The translations under genes were made by a program, and so were the position numbers. DNA of 64,000 nt from Hofstenia miamia (lineage: Eukaryota > Xenacoelomorpha > Acoela): the NCBI GenBank assembly GCA_004352715.1, contig SCFE01000065.1, positions 1,590,680 to 1,654,679 on the forward strand, in the 5' to 3' direction. Positions 10,969 to 24,500 of the stretch are shown piece by piece. Position 1 is the first letter of the stretch, and every line of letters starts with the position of its first letter. The notes under the pieces are model-generated. The model did not search any database. It saw only the letters and a program-made list of their open reading frames with translations, and was not told where the DNA came from.

Positions 10969-12109
10969 CTTAGAGAAAGAACAACATGGGATTTTGTTTT
11001 TTTCCGCCTCCCCCCTAATTAATATGGCACCATAAGCAAAAATAATTTTCACAATCTTAGAAAATTTTACTCTTTCAACTGCGCAACAGAGCAGCCTGAT
11101 TTTTATTAAAAGTTTCTATGTAACAGTATTACATCAAATACCATAATGATTGAATGCCACCACTTAAATAGACTAGACATTCCAAAGAAATAAGTATTAT
11201 CAAGTTTAGCGGCAAAATATTAAGTAAAATATTCAAAAAATCAAATTTAAAAGTCAAATACATAAATTTAAAGTTTTCATTAAAAATCAATCCAAATGCA
11301 TTGGATGCTAGTTAATTTATAAACAATGCTGTTGAAAATTGAAGTTTAGATTTGTAAGTTTTGCGTTAGGGACATGTATGCAATTTTAAAACTCCATTTC
11401 AATTTTTCAATTTCAGTTTGTGGAGTTTACATTAAATTTCCAACATATCCAAATTCGGTTTACAAAACTGAAAATTTTTAGACTGGAATAATAAAAAGAG
11501 CGAATTGGTATTAATTTAAATAAGTGTGGGGCTAAATTTTCTACCCATATCTATCTTTGGGTAGGAAGATATTACTGTTAATTTTTGCCACCTGGATTGA
11601 CTTTAATAATACTATCATATCATAATAAATGGTAATGCACAAGAAAATGAACATTTAAATCCATTAGGTCTTCACAAAGAGCTAAATTCTTTCATTGCAT
11701 TCCATACATAGTGCCAATATTGGCAAAAATTGTTAGTGGGCACCTTCTCTGTGTTAATCTTTATGATCTTAGCAAAAAATAGTTATGCTGTGTTATCATA
11801 ATTTTATTAAAAATAGCGGAACCTATGTACATTTATATTAACAAAAACTTTTATAATCAGATTATTTCATTTGACATTTTAATTATTTTATACTATTGTT
11901 GCTGTGCTACACAAATGTTATACTTTTAGTAGAGAGACTCAGTAAAGATGCAATAATTTTAGAAAGATTGATTTCAAATCCAGTGGTTCATATACATTAT
12001 TATTCATATTTCATTATATTATTCTTCAATATTTTAAAAGCATTCAAAATATCAGATTTAAAGCTTTGCAAATTGATATGCAATTGATGTAAAATATACA
12101 TGAAAACAT

Positions 12110-12135
12110 GCTATATATATACATGTATATATATG

Positions 12136-12178
<43 letters not shown>
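12110..12178. repeat. (AT)n microsatellite with ATGT interruptions
   Basis: Long AT tract with periodic TATG units. Confidence 0.9.
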
Positions 12179-12181
<3 letters not shown>

Positions 12182-12505
12182 GAAATCATTCATGAACAGT
12201 TTATGGTAGCATAAAAAAGGTATATTTATATGGAAAAATCATAACTTCCATAAAAATTTTCATTGAAAATGTATTTATGTTCTATATAGAACTAAGCCTC
12301 AGAAAGGCATGTGTTAAAATATTAAACATCTGTTTGACAGGTTTGTATATGTTTGTACTTTTCATTTTTATTTAATATTAAATATAACATTAAAAGTAAT
12401 GATAAATCTAAATTGAAAACAAACATTACTTGTTAATTGAACTCGTATGAGAAATATCCAAAATGCTTGGAATTAGTTGCATAATTTATTTTGAAGCTTA
12501 TTTAG

Positions 12506-12588
12506 TTTGCGTGTTACCTCAAAGTGCTACATGAAACTCTCCTTATTTCCACTTGACACACAGACATGTAACCTTCTAGTTGGAAGTT
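12506..12588 (+). CDS. Ion-channel exon A: Cys-loop
   Basis: Acceptor TTATTTAG and donor GTAAGT bound an 83-nt exon coding LRVTSKCYMKLSLFPLDTQT, then CNLLVGS. The C-x13-C disulfide loop with F-P-x-D in its middle is the defining mark of the family. The exon starts with one leftover base and ends with the first base of a tyrosine codon completed in exon B. From memory, vertebrate GABA-A and glycine receptor genes also have an 83-bp exon here. It sits on the contig between two single-N joins, and its collinearity with exon B supports that contig's placement. Confidence 0.9.
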
Positions 12589-15500
12589 GTAAGTAAATAT
12601 TTGATTATATATTCATTATATTAGTTCATTGACACTATTTTCGCTAAAATTTGATTGCCCAGCTAACACTGCAGTATATCTTAATGTAGTTCAGATGTCT
12701 ATTATAGCCTATTAGTAAAAGCATTTAATTTTTTGATGGTCCAACGACATCTAGATGTCCTTGGATGCACTCGGAGAGGGACATTACCTTGCTTGGACAG
12801 AATTATTGTAAAAAATGGGCCGAAGTTTCAAAAATTATTTATTTTTATGCAACAGGGCACGCAAATCAACCAATTGCAGTGAATGCAACATAATTCATTT
12901 GTTGAAACATAATATTTACATTTTGACATTCAGTTTAAGTTCTTAAATTCAGATAGTGAATTTTATTATATGTTTTATTATAACTTTGGTCTATCAAACT
13001 GAAACAAATATTTTTTGTTGAGGATATTAAAATTGGCCTAAAATTGGCCAAAATAGCATTAATTTATTAATCCCTTCAGGATTGTGTTGCGCCTAAGATT
13101 TTGGTTGGCTGGCCAGGCTGGGGCAACGTTTTCGCCTTATGTCTAGCTTATACAAGATTTGTAGGAATGTATAGAAGTAGTGTGTATGTTATTATATTAT
13201 ATAAAACAGCAAAAATTAATAATTGAAATTCGGTAACTACTCCCCATACGATATAATTATGCAGAAGGCTTTGGGTGCTAACCCCACTCAACTAGTTATT
13301 GTTGAAGATCTATTATATAGCTGTTCCGTACTTGTTACAAATTCAACTTACATTTCATGATAGATTTGAAATTTTCAAATGCAATGCTGAATTCTGCAGT
13401 TAAGAGAGTGATTCTTCTGAACTGCATTTGATCATGTATTTCTTATACAACAAAATTAGTTTTAGGAGTGATTACATTTAAGTAGAATCTTTTAAGTAAA
13501 CTAAGGAATCACCATGTTTTTAATGAATTCAGTTTTGATATCCAGTCGGTATTTTGAAGGCCGCTAAATAGTATTTCTTGATATATCAGTGCTAACAACC
13601 TAAAATTAAAGGAAAATTCATTGATCCCAAATAATATAATTTATTGCATATATATATATGTATATATATATATNTTTACAAAACATGTTAGATAAAATTA
13701 TAGGCCAATCTCAACGACGCATCGTTTTACTAAACTATTTGGAAAAACACTGCACAAATACAAATCAACCAACACCTTTACAAGTGATGAAATTATTTCA
13801 ATTACTGAAAAATGATTTCAAGTAAATCTCAATTTTTATCCAGTTGCATAGAATTTTGAAATTTTAGAAATTGAATTTAAAAATTACGAATTTCATCAAA
13901 ATAATTCAATTAAGTTACTTATGAGTTTTATCATTCACTCAGTCTTTATTTGACCGGTTTTAGACTAGTTCAAGTCGGCCGGTCCTAAAATACTGACCCG
14001 ACTCGAAACGACCTGTGCCGGTCTAACCGGTGTTGGTCACACCGGTTCATCCGACCGATTTACACCTATGCTTTAGCTTGCCGGTCCATATACCAAAAGT
14101 GATATGTTCCGTTCCTTTTTGAGTAGCTCACGAGATTTCAGCTTTACTTGTTTCTTAATCATGGATATGTTGAACAGTTTAGCAAATCCGCAGACACTGA
14201 AAATCCTTGTTTCATTGATATACATTTTGCCTTTCTTTGAAGCAATGTCAACTCCAAGTTAACCTAGATAAATAAGTCAAATTTGTAAATATACAAATAC
14301 AAAGATTCTTCAGTCTTAAACTTCTCTCCAACCTGTTGAAATTGCTTCCCTTCTTGCTTTGACAAGCTATTTTTTGTTAAAGACAAACTATGTATAGTCA
14401 TCCTTAGCCAATCATACAAATAGACGCCAAGCACTTGGCGACATGCATTTCAAAATTTCACGTTCGATTTTTCTACCAAAATAGAGTTCTAATGTGAGAG
14501 ACTAATACCAAAGCGAAAATCGAAACGGAAATTTTCATTGTGTGCTAAAAATTTAAGTTTATCAAAAGGATCGAATGACGAAATACCAAATCAAATCTAG
14601 ACATTAAATTTCGTTTATTAAAATATAAGTGAAGCTTTTGTTAATTGTGGTAGTCAATGTTGTTTGATTAATAAAGGCTAAGAAATCAAAGTTTTGAAAT
14701 ACATACTGTGTGCACATGAACTATTAAATTTTAAGCAAAGTGATATCACATCATTGGTGTTAATCTAACAAAAGGCAAACATTCGAAATTTTAGCAACAC
14801 CAAAATCGTAACCAATTTAACCCCTAGTTGTTCAATATACATTTAGAAGAGTAAATGAATAAATACACGTAGCTTAACATGAAATTTTAAATATCTGTCG
14901 CCTATAGAAGACTTGTCAACGAGCCGTAATTTCTAAGCTCGGCTCGGCTCGGCTCGGCTCGTTCTTTCAATGAGGCTCGGTTCAGCTCGATATTTTTTTT
15001 TAAATATTGTGCTCTCAATTTTTTCCATTGCTCTTCCTATTATTTACTAAACATATCTAAAGTAAGATTAAAAGTAAGGAATATTCAATGAAAAAATATG
15101 AAAAATCTGTATAATCAAATTAACAAGCAGAACTATAAATTTGGTTTGCTTAAAAACGGCTCGTTTTGGGCTCACTGTATATCCAATACTCTGCTCTAGC
15201 TCGGCTCGGGTCGTTAGAAGCTCAGCTTGTTGACAAGTCTGGCCTATAGTAATACCATTACCTGTGTATGAATTAATCAATACATTTCTCACAGTAGGCT
15301 CTCTGTAATATATACGCAATTCATTTTGGCATCACTGAATTGAAATGTTGCACAAATTTTTCAACTAATATCATTATTATATACCTTATATTTTGTTTGC
15401 ACATGTGCACAAATTTTGATGAACCAATAAAGTATTCATTTTGAATTCTAAACGGTTTCACCCCTAACTAAGACTTTGCAATTCACTCGCATTGTAAATT

Positions 15501-18500
15501 TGTTAGTTACCATATATTTAAACGTATTATGTTTGTAAGTAGACAAATTTGAAAAAATTTTTGTAAATCTGTTGTAATGCTCTGCAGGCCTACAACATCT
15601 AATGGATTAATTCAAACTAATTGCCTGAGGTACAAGTAGAGCCTGGGTACAAACCATACTTGTATATTAAGTTACAAAAATAGTAAATAAATAAAAATAA
15701 TTTATTTTCAAACCTAATTATAAAAATACTTATTAAGGTTTAAAGTAAATTGTTTTCTTTAATTCCACTTAGTTGCAAATTGATATTACTTAGTTACAGA
15801 CTTGATTCTTTGAATATCCCAATAAGTTCTTTTCTTTGTCGATAATTCCAATTTAATTGTTTTTAAACTCTTTAAAATTAGATTCTTCTTTAATTTCAGG
15901 TGAGGTGATAATCTGTTCCACAGATCTATACAGTAATAAATAATACAGTTCTTCATAATTCTTTTTCTAATTTTGAAAAATATTTGTAGTGATTTTAGTT
16001 TTTGTAGATAGTCTCAAGTTTGGTCTTAAATATTTGATTTTCACGTTTTCGGTAAGTAAGTTTCATCCCAATCAGCACATCCTCAAGATATTAACCCTAT
16101 TTTACCCAGAGGGACGATTTGACCCCCTCCATATTTTTAGATAAAACTCAGAGAGAGTTTTTTTAAATAAACGATCCTTCTATGACATTTCCTTTACCTT
16201 GCTCGGCAACTTTTGACGCAAAAATTATGCAGATAGGGCTAAGGGTTACAAAGATATAGAGATTTAAAAAAAATTCTATGAAAAACTGACATTTCTTGAG
16301 GTTTGAAAATAACGATTTCGTATGTAAAGGCTATAAATTGAAACCAATGCATAATTTTCAATACAAAATTATAGTTAAATGTTTTCTATGTTTTATTATC
16401 TTTATTCCTTTAAGTAATATTTCTAACATTGTCATTCAATAATGAGAAATTAATAAAATTTGATACATAACCTAATTAATATGCGCATGATTTGCATATT
16501 AATTATCGTATGGAAAATAGTTATGCCAAGATGTTCCTGACACCTCAAAAAATCTCATCCACACCAAATTTGGAGTTGATCGGATGTACTGTTTCCCAGA
16601 TCTTAGGAAGAGGGGCCAAATCAGCCCCTTAGGAATAACTGTGACACCAAAGCCCAGGTAATATAGGGTTAACAAGCTAGTATTTCTTAGAAATAATGCT
16701 TTCAGTATAAAATGTTAGTTTAATCCTACGATCTTCTAAATCGTATTTTAGTATAATATTTGGTCAGATAAGTAATTGAAGGCCATTTGGAGGTTAATAT
16801 CTTAGTATTTAGATGGTTTTGCTGAAGTAGACATTAGTTATGATTGGTATGCCAGCGATCCAGTCTCTCTCAATAACGAGATTTCCCGCATAGAGATACC
16901 TCAATTCACATTTCTACGTTATACGCGATGCATTGGTACACACAAACTGTCTACTGGTATAAGTTTAAGCGATTGTTAGTTATATAAATCGTGAAATGTT
17001 AGCCTATATATAAATGTGATCAATTATTTGTTTGATTGAATTCAATAGCTGCTACAATTTAATCTTAAAAATTTAATGGAATTAATAGACAATTCTCAAC
17101 AGCTGGATATTTGTGAAAATTATTCTTAAAAACATTCATCATCACGACCAATATTACTCTTACCATCAGCTTTTTCTAAATTACCTAATGAATGTGAATT
17201 TGTATTATCGTAATGCAATCTAAAATCTCTGCAAATAGTATTTGCAAATGGGAATTTTATTTAAAAAATTTAGAAATTTCTATAATTATTAGATGACGTC
17301 ATGAAAATGGCGTCACATTTTCAATTTCAATCTCAATCTTTAGACGCAGAGATTGACTCAATCTCAATCTCAATCTTAAAAATAAATTCAATCTTAAATC
17401 ACAAAAAAGTCAAGTACTTGACTACTAGGATAATTTTTTGGGAAATTTTCCCAAAACACTATTTATTTAACTAGTTTAATGTTGACTTTCATAAAATTCT
17501 AAAATTATTTTATGAAAAACAATAAATAAATATTGAATAATATTTATTTATTATTTTTTCAAATATGCTGTAAAAATATACAAATAGCTATATAGATTAC
17601 GCCTGGAAAAATTTATTTTTAAGTGTTGTTAACTTTGATATTTATCAAGAGCACTTCTTTGTAAACTTTTCAATTTCTTTATTTAGGCAATTATTCATAC
17701 GCACGCTTAAGTATCTACCTCAAACGGAACATAGAAGTCTTCATTGTGCAGGTATATCTACCGGCTGCTCTTATTGTTATCATTTCTTGGGTGACGTTCT
17801 GGGTGAAGCGCAATGCTGTACCGGCTCGAGCAAGCATTGGTGTCACAGCAGTTCTAACAATGATGACGTTGACAGCAGGTGGTGTCCTAAGAGATCCAAG
17901 GTTTGCAGCTTTATTTTAGCATTTATGGAATTTCCTTGCATGCTGGAAGGATATCCGGAAGGCCCCATGAACAAGAGGATGCATTCTTTATAATTTATAT
18001 GAACAAGATTTCCCCCTTGGTTTTTTTACCAAATTTAAGATTTTCAAATTTCCACACTGTATATTCGTTTAGCTTCAACCTACAATGATATTTGTAATTG
18101 TTTGTCTAAAATTTATTAATAATGTTTAATCACTGATATTTAATGAGGAATTCTCTGCTTATTTGTTAGTGTGCATAAAATGAATTTTTTGTTGCATTCA
18201 TAGTTTTCATCTTCTACCCAGCAAACTTTGTTGACATAATACAATGTATAGTTTACGCAAAATGTGATGCTGGCATGATCAAAACTTCTCAACTCCACTT
18301 AGCTAAATTCTGAACCAACCTAATTTAAGGCTTACAAAATTTGTTTGTTAAATTTAGGTCATTCATGTCTGAGACTTTTTTGTTCAACCAAACCTCGGTC
18401 AACTTCTTCAACATTAACTATGACTTATAGCTAAAAATTAACACTTTTTGGCATTCATTGAAATACTTAAATAGTTGTAAGGTTACTAATATAATTTTCC

Positions 18501-21500
18501 CTGACTTGCGCAAAAGTCAACTAAATATCGTCTTTTCCAAAAAACAATGATTTTGGAATTTTGGTCAATTCCCCCAGTGCTAAAGTTCTGCCTTATAGGG
18601 CAAGCAATAAAAAGCTTAATTTGAGATAATCTTACTATAACGTGAAATTTGGGGATTTGTTTCTATCAAATGTCTCTAACGAAAAAGAATTGTGGAAAAG
18701 TCAACATTTTTTTTGAATTACCACTTCCACAAAATATTAAAAATGTATTCCATACTACAAAATAAATTTAGCCTTTTCATTTACTAAGAGTTGCTAGAAT
18801 TGACTTGTAGGATAAAAGTAAGTAAGAATATTGAATAAAGTTAGTAATGGAAAATTCCAAATCCGTTTAAAACTTGAACCGCGAAATGTCCTGAAATGCG
18901 CTTTTGAATATAATTATGAAAATTATTAAGAATTATGAAGTATTGTCTTAACATCTGCTAATCAAAGCATTGTTCTATTGAAAACGTGCTTTCAATGAAA
19001 TGCAGGCAAGTTGAGGATTTCTGTCAATTTTATATTGTATTGAGATTTATAGGAGCCATGAAAAACTGGACAAAATGCAAGTCAGTGTCTTATCTCAAAT
19101 CTGTTCTATAAACTACTAATTTTTTTTGCTTAATCGGGTTGTTTTAGCTCAGGAAAAGGGTAGGTGACGTTTAATGTTGCATGTGATTGACCTTATAGTT
19201 GACGTCATTCACTCACAATTTAATTTATTTCTTTACAATTATATATTCTGCATGTCCCGTAACAGTCATAACACTCATGTAGAACAACACTTATCATCTC
19301 AATTTCTTAGTTTTAATTCAGGCATGTTTCTTCCAGTATCAATGTCCAAGATTTTGTATTCCTTAATACTGACGTATATTTACTTGTTATTAACAAAGGG
19401 TATATTTTTGAACTACTTTAGTGCGTTATTTGGCTTTGGGCCACATTAATTATTTCTTTTGGTCTTATAATTTGCGGATCGTTTCTGTCCTTGAAGCGGT
19501 ATTATTTCAATTGAGTTAAACTATATAGACCGTTAAATTCCATTTGAAGCATTTACCAAGGCTAAGGCATTAATATGAAAATATCTATTTTGAATTTTTA
19601 ATTAAGTTAATCGAATTGCGGCATTAGCGCAATAGCTAAGCTCTTTGATTTTATCTTTAATAAATTTTTTGCAGATGGTCGTCATTAAAACTTTTCTCCA
19701 AAATTGTGTGGTTTAACATAATTTGAAATGTTTTATTGAACCGAGATCTTCATTAACTTAATAAATTCAAGACAGTCAATATTCTACTTGTTAGTAACAA
19801 GAACATAAAGTGATATTATCAGGTGTAAAATTTAAACTATGACATCAAATTATGTTGCAAAACTAATTTTTTTCAATTCTAGTGATCACGTTTTCAATAT
19901 TATCACGATTATCAGATTTTTCTTTTCAAGAACTTGTAAGTTGTTTCAACGCCAATAGACATTTCCAGATCACAGAGTTTCACAATCCAATTTTAAAGAT
20001 ATGATCCTTTCTAAGCATTAAAATGTAGGGCTGAAGCTTTGAGCATTGATCTTATCAATCAGTTAAAATTCTGTACTAATTGCTCTCATTCCATCTCACA
20101 GTGCAACTTAATAACGTTTGTTCAATCATCAATTGAACTGAAGGCATGTTGTATGCAGACACGATTCGACAAAGTTGATTGCTTCATCATAGTTTGAGGT
20201 TAAGGAAATGATTGCTTACACATTCTAGTGATTGACAAACCCTGATGCCTTAGATTCTATGGCTTAGAATGACATTATAGTTATCGTCTTATAATGTTTC
20301 ATTGCAGCAGCTAATTAGCATTTTTTCTAAATCTTCTTTCAAATATGAATCACTATTTAATACATTTTTAATTTGTTGCGAATCACGCTACACTTCGTAT
20401 ATCCTCTTGAGTAGAATGGAAGTGCAAGAAAGCTTATTATCAAGATCCGGAACTACCCCTAGAAGTGTACCACTAAGGCCGGTTTAATCATGCTTGACCT
20501 CTGGCGACCCCTGGCACGCAGAGTGCTGATCTGTGTTGAGTCTGATCAGCAGGAGTGAAGCCAAAGGCTGAGCTTCATGAGAGGGTTGCGCCTCTCCAGC
20601 TTTCGCCAACCAAGGCTACTAACTGGGTAACTCGTGAGCATTTACTGTCAGCACTAAAACCTATGACAGAGCAGGGCTCCCTCATAGGAAGGCACAGCAA
20701 ATGCTGGCCAAGGCCTATCTAGAGGCCAGAGACAGAGAAAAATCTCTGTATTACTGCCCTCGTAGACGCACTCTACGACTCTGGGCACCAGCAGCAATTT
20801 AATGCTAGAGGTCGCCGTCTGTTCCACAAACTACCAGACAGTCTCACATCATCATTACCGCCCCCACATGCGCATAGCACACATGGCGGCACCTTCTTAT
20901 ACCCTATTGTTTAACGTCCACTCTTGGTTCGGGACTCCGCAAAGCGACGCGCCCGTCAAGTATTAGCTCAGCACCACCCTTTGGCTTTCGCCTTGGGAGG
21001 TAGCTTCCCCAGGGACCACCGCGAGGAGGTTACTCTCTAGGACGGTTCAGGCACGAGGGCCCTTTCGGTTTATCAAGATAAAATGTCAAAGCCCATGAGG
21101 AATTCTACTTCTTCGTCTAATTTTTATTTTCTAACAAGCTAGGGTGCACATTAGAGAGTGACAATATGAAGTAAGCATGAACCCAACCCCGAACACGACC
21201 CGATCAAATGATGTACTAGTCCAACCCAACCCGAAACTTTAATGCCCGAGCCCGACTTGAAATGTTGACTTTGATTTGACATTATGGATCTCGGTCCATT
21301 CAAATGGTCATTAACAGCAATCATTTTCAGATAGAGGAAACAGAAATTCATTGGTAGTACTAAATGTCTTGGATCTTTCGCAAATGAAATGATGATTAAC
21401 ATCAGCACTTATAAATAATAAATATTTGTACCCGAACTCGACCCGACCTGAAAATTTGATACCAGACCCCAACCTGATCCGAAACCCGAAATCTATAACA

Positions 21501-24500
21501 AAATACACAAAAATTTTTATAACTAACCTTAAAGTCACTTTAAGTTAAGGTCTTTCATTCACTAAGAATTTTTATTAAACTAGAATATGCTGTTTACTAC
21601 TTCAGAGTGATTTTAAATTTGTGGTTTGCTTACTATTTCTAACAGAATTTCATTAAAAGTTTGCTATATTAACGTTTTGATGCATGGTATTATATGTTAT
21701 GATTGAATTACACGTTTGTAAATGTTGTACCCAGATTGAATATTCGATTACTTTCATAGAAAAATGGCAGTATTTTAATATAGAAGTTGCCACTTACTTC
21801 GAATTTGAATGCTATTTAACTTCAAAGAATGCAGAGATATGCAATTAGACACTGCCAGACCATTAAAATATCAGATGTACTCAAACGCCGCTAGATGGCA
21901 ATGCAGTAGGAAAATTTTTAATAGCTATTTTCGATGTATGAAAAACTAGAATACAGATAAAGTCAATCGCATCATCTAAGGGTTACGTACTGGCTTTTAA
22001 CTTTTCAAATGGCTTATGCCGGGGAAATGTTTCCTTTAAATAAGCTTTGCATGGCAAACTTGTCAAAAACGTTGTTACCAGGTTACAAGCTGAGACAATC
22101 ATATTTTCAAATATATTTTATAGGCTTCTATTTGTCTTTCGTTTGTTATCAAAAATGTGTTTATAATGTGGCAACTTTTTTGACTTGAGCTATATATATA
22201 TATATATATATATATACCCTTCATATGTCCTGCCTCCTATTAATATGAATATATAAACAATTTAAAATTGCAAATGAATAAATATATGACATTGCAATAA
22301 TTTTAATTCTTCTTCCAGATGCATACAATTAGTTAAATATAAATAAAAATTTAATTTTAGAAATTTGATAGAACTCAAATCAATGTGTTGTTGATTTTCT
22401 CCAACGTTGACATAATTGCATTAACTCATCAAAATACTTCATTAATGTCCACGAACTTGCTAACAAAAAGTTAGTTTTTACTGATTACGATTAAATTGCC
22501 TTTATTACCGCTTGAAGTGTAATTTTGAAGTTTGGTAATTAGGTTTCCTTCGATATGATAGAAAACGACTGTCTTAATCTTAGAAAATGTTCTCATTTGT
22601 CAAAAAAAGAATCTGCATTTTAAAAAACATGTTTTATAAGTAAATTATTGAAAACATAAATATAATAGCAAGTTTTTTGCTTGGCATTGTGTAATCTAAA
22701 ATCTAATCTTGAAATATCCCACGTAGCCAAATACTGGTGGACCACTGGTGGTCCACCAGTGGCAGATACGGTGGCCCACCAGGTGGGTTTTGGCCACCCG
22801 TGCACCAGTGGACCACCAATGGCTAGCTGGTGGTCCACTGTTGGCTAATTGGTGGGCCACTGGTGGCAAAAATATGATTTAAGCGTTAGAGCAATGTCTC
22901 AAATGTAGCAACATCAAACTTTTATATTAATAGAGTTTAAACATTGCAGTTTAAACTAACACAAACCCAAGAAAGGGTTGAAGGAAATGCAAGCAAGCTC
23001 ACAATTTACATTGAATTAAGATTGACAATGGAAAGTATAATGAATTTTTTATTATAAGCAATAACAACAAGGACACAAAAATGCCCAATTTAGATTTAAT
23101 TTTCAATTTCCGAAGAAATTGCAATTTTTTCCAATAATTAAAAATATATTTTGCCCAATTTTAGGTATTCATGTAGACATTGATTTCAAGGTCCACAAAT
23201 AATCGTGAATAAATTATTTTGAAATGTCATTCTGCCTATATATCTTATAATTTTTGCAAACGGAAAATTGCAAAAAAGCTCTTCACAATGAATTTTATAT
23301 GTTTATGAGATCTAAGAGAGCATAATAATGAATAATATTTTACTTGCAAGCATTAGCTCATATATTATTTATGATTAAGAGTAAATCAGATGTCACCAGT
23401 GGTCCACCAGTGGTCCACCAGTGGTCCACTGGTGGCTATGAGTGGCTGAAATTGCTACTACTGCCACTACTTATCCACCAGTGNNNNNNNNNNNNNNNNN
23501 NNNNNNNNNNNNNNNNNNNNNNNNNNNNNNNNNNNNNNNNNNNNNNNNNNNNNNNNNNNNNNNNNNNNNNNNNNNNNNNNNNNNNNNNNNNNNNNNNNNN
23601 NNNNNNNNNNNNNNNNNNNNNNNNNNNNNNNNNNNNNNNNNNNNNNNNNNNNNNNNNNNNNNNNNNNNNNNNNNNNNNNNNNNNNNNNNNNNNNNNNNNN
23701 NNNNNNNNNNNNNNNNNNNNNNNNNNNNNNNNNNNNNNNNNNNNNNNNNNNNNNNNNNNNNNNNNNNNNNNNNNNNNNNNNNNNNNNNNNNNNNNNNNNN
23801 NNNNNNNNNNNNNNNNNNNNNNNCGAGCCGAGCCGAGCTTGAGCACAGTATTTAACATACAACAAGCCCAAAACGAACCTATTTTAGGCAAAGCAAGTTT
23901 ATAGTTCTGCTTGTTAATTTGATTATGGAGATTTTTCTTATTTTTTGCAGTCAGTATGCCTTTCCTATAATCTTATTTAAGAAATGTTTATTAAATAATA
24001 GGAAGAGCTATGTAAAAAATTTTTGGAGCACAATATTTTAAAAAAAATACCAAGCTGAAACGAGCCTCATTGAAAGATTTTCTGAGCCGAGCCGAGCTTG
24101 GAAATGTCGGCTCGTTGACAAGACTGCTGTCAACAAAGATCAGAAGGGTTGATTAAGGGTACTGTTGTTAATCACGACTCGATTTGTGAAATATCTCAGG
24201 CGTTAACTATTGCCAATCAATTGATTGGTTCAGGTTAGAAAATGATTGATGTTTATCACCATTTGATTGGAGAGAGATCCTAGATGCTAAACAAGCAATA
24301 ATTGAGTTTATGTCTCGGGTCCGATCGAGTTCTAGTCCAAGCTGAAGTCATATTTTTACTTTCTAGTACATACACTGTTTTTGTCATTTAATTTACTCCT
24401 AGTCATGTAATAAAGGATGTTCAAGATTGTATTCAAGAGAAATTTGCTTACTTTTAATCTCATAAATACAATAAATTAATTACATCAGCAACAAAATAAC

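Noticed and set aside
17787-18088. Two short plus-strand frames with ATG over the M1-M2 exon
   Set aside because: Out of frame with the ion-channel reading frame, which has strong family matches.
20950-21010. tRNA gene or tRNA-derived SINE in the GC-rich island
   Set aside because: An A-box-like TAGCTCAGC is present, but no B box or cloverleaf can be formed.
22728-23483. CRISPR-like direct repeats
   Set aside because: Units are contiguous 10-bp palindromes without spacers, in an animal genome.
23344-23904. Open frames across the 340-N gap
   Set aside because: Mostly N, and the flanks are word arrays, not coding sequence.
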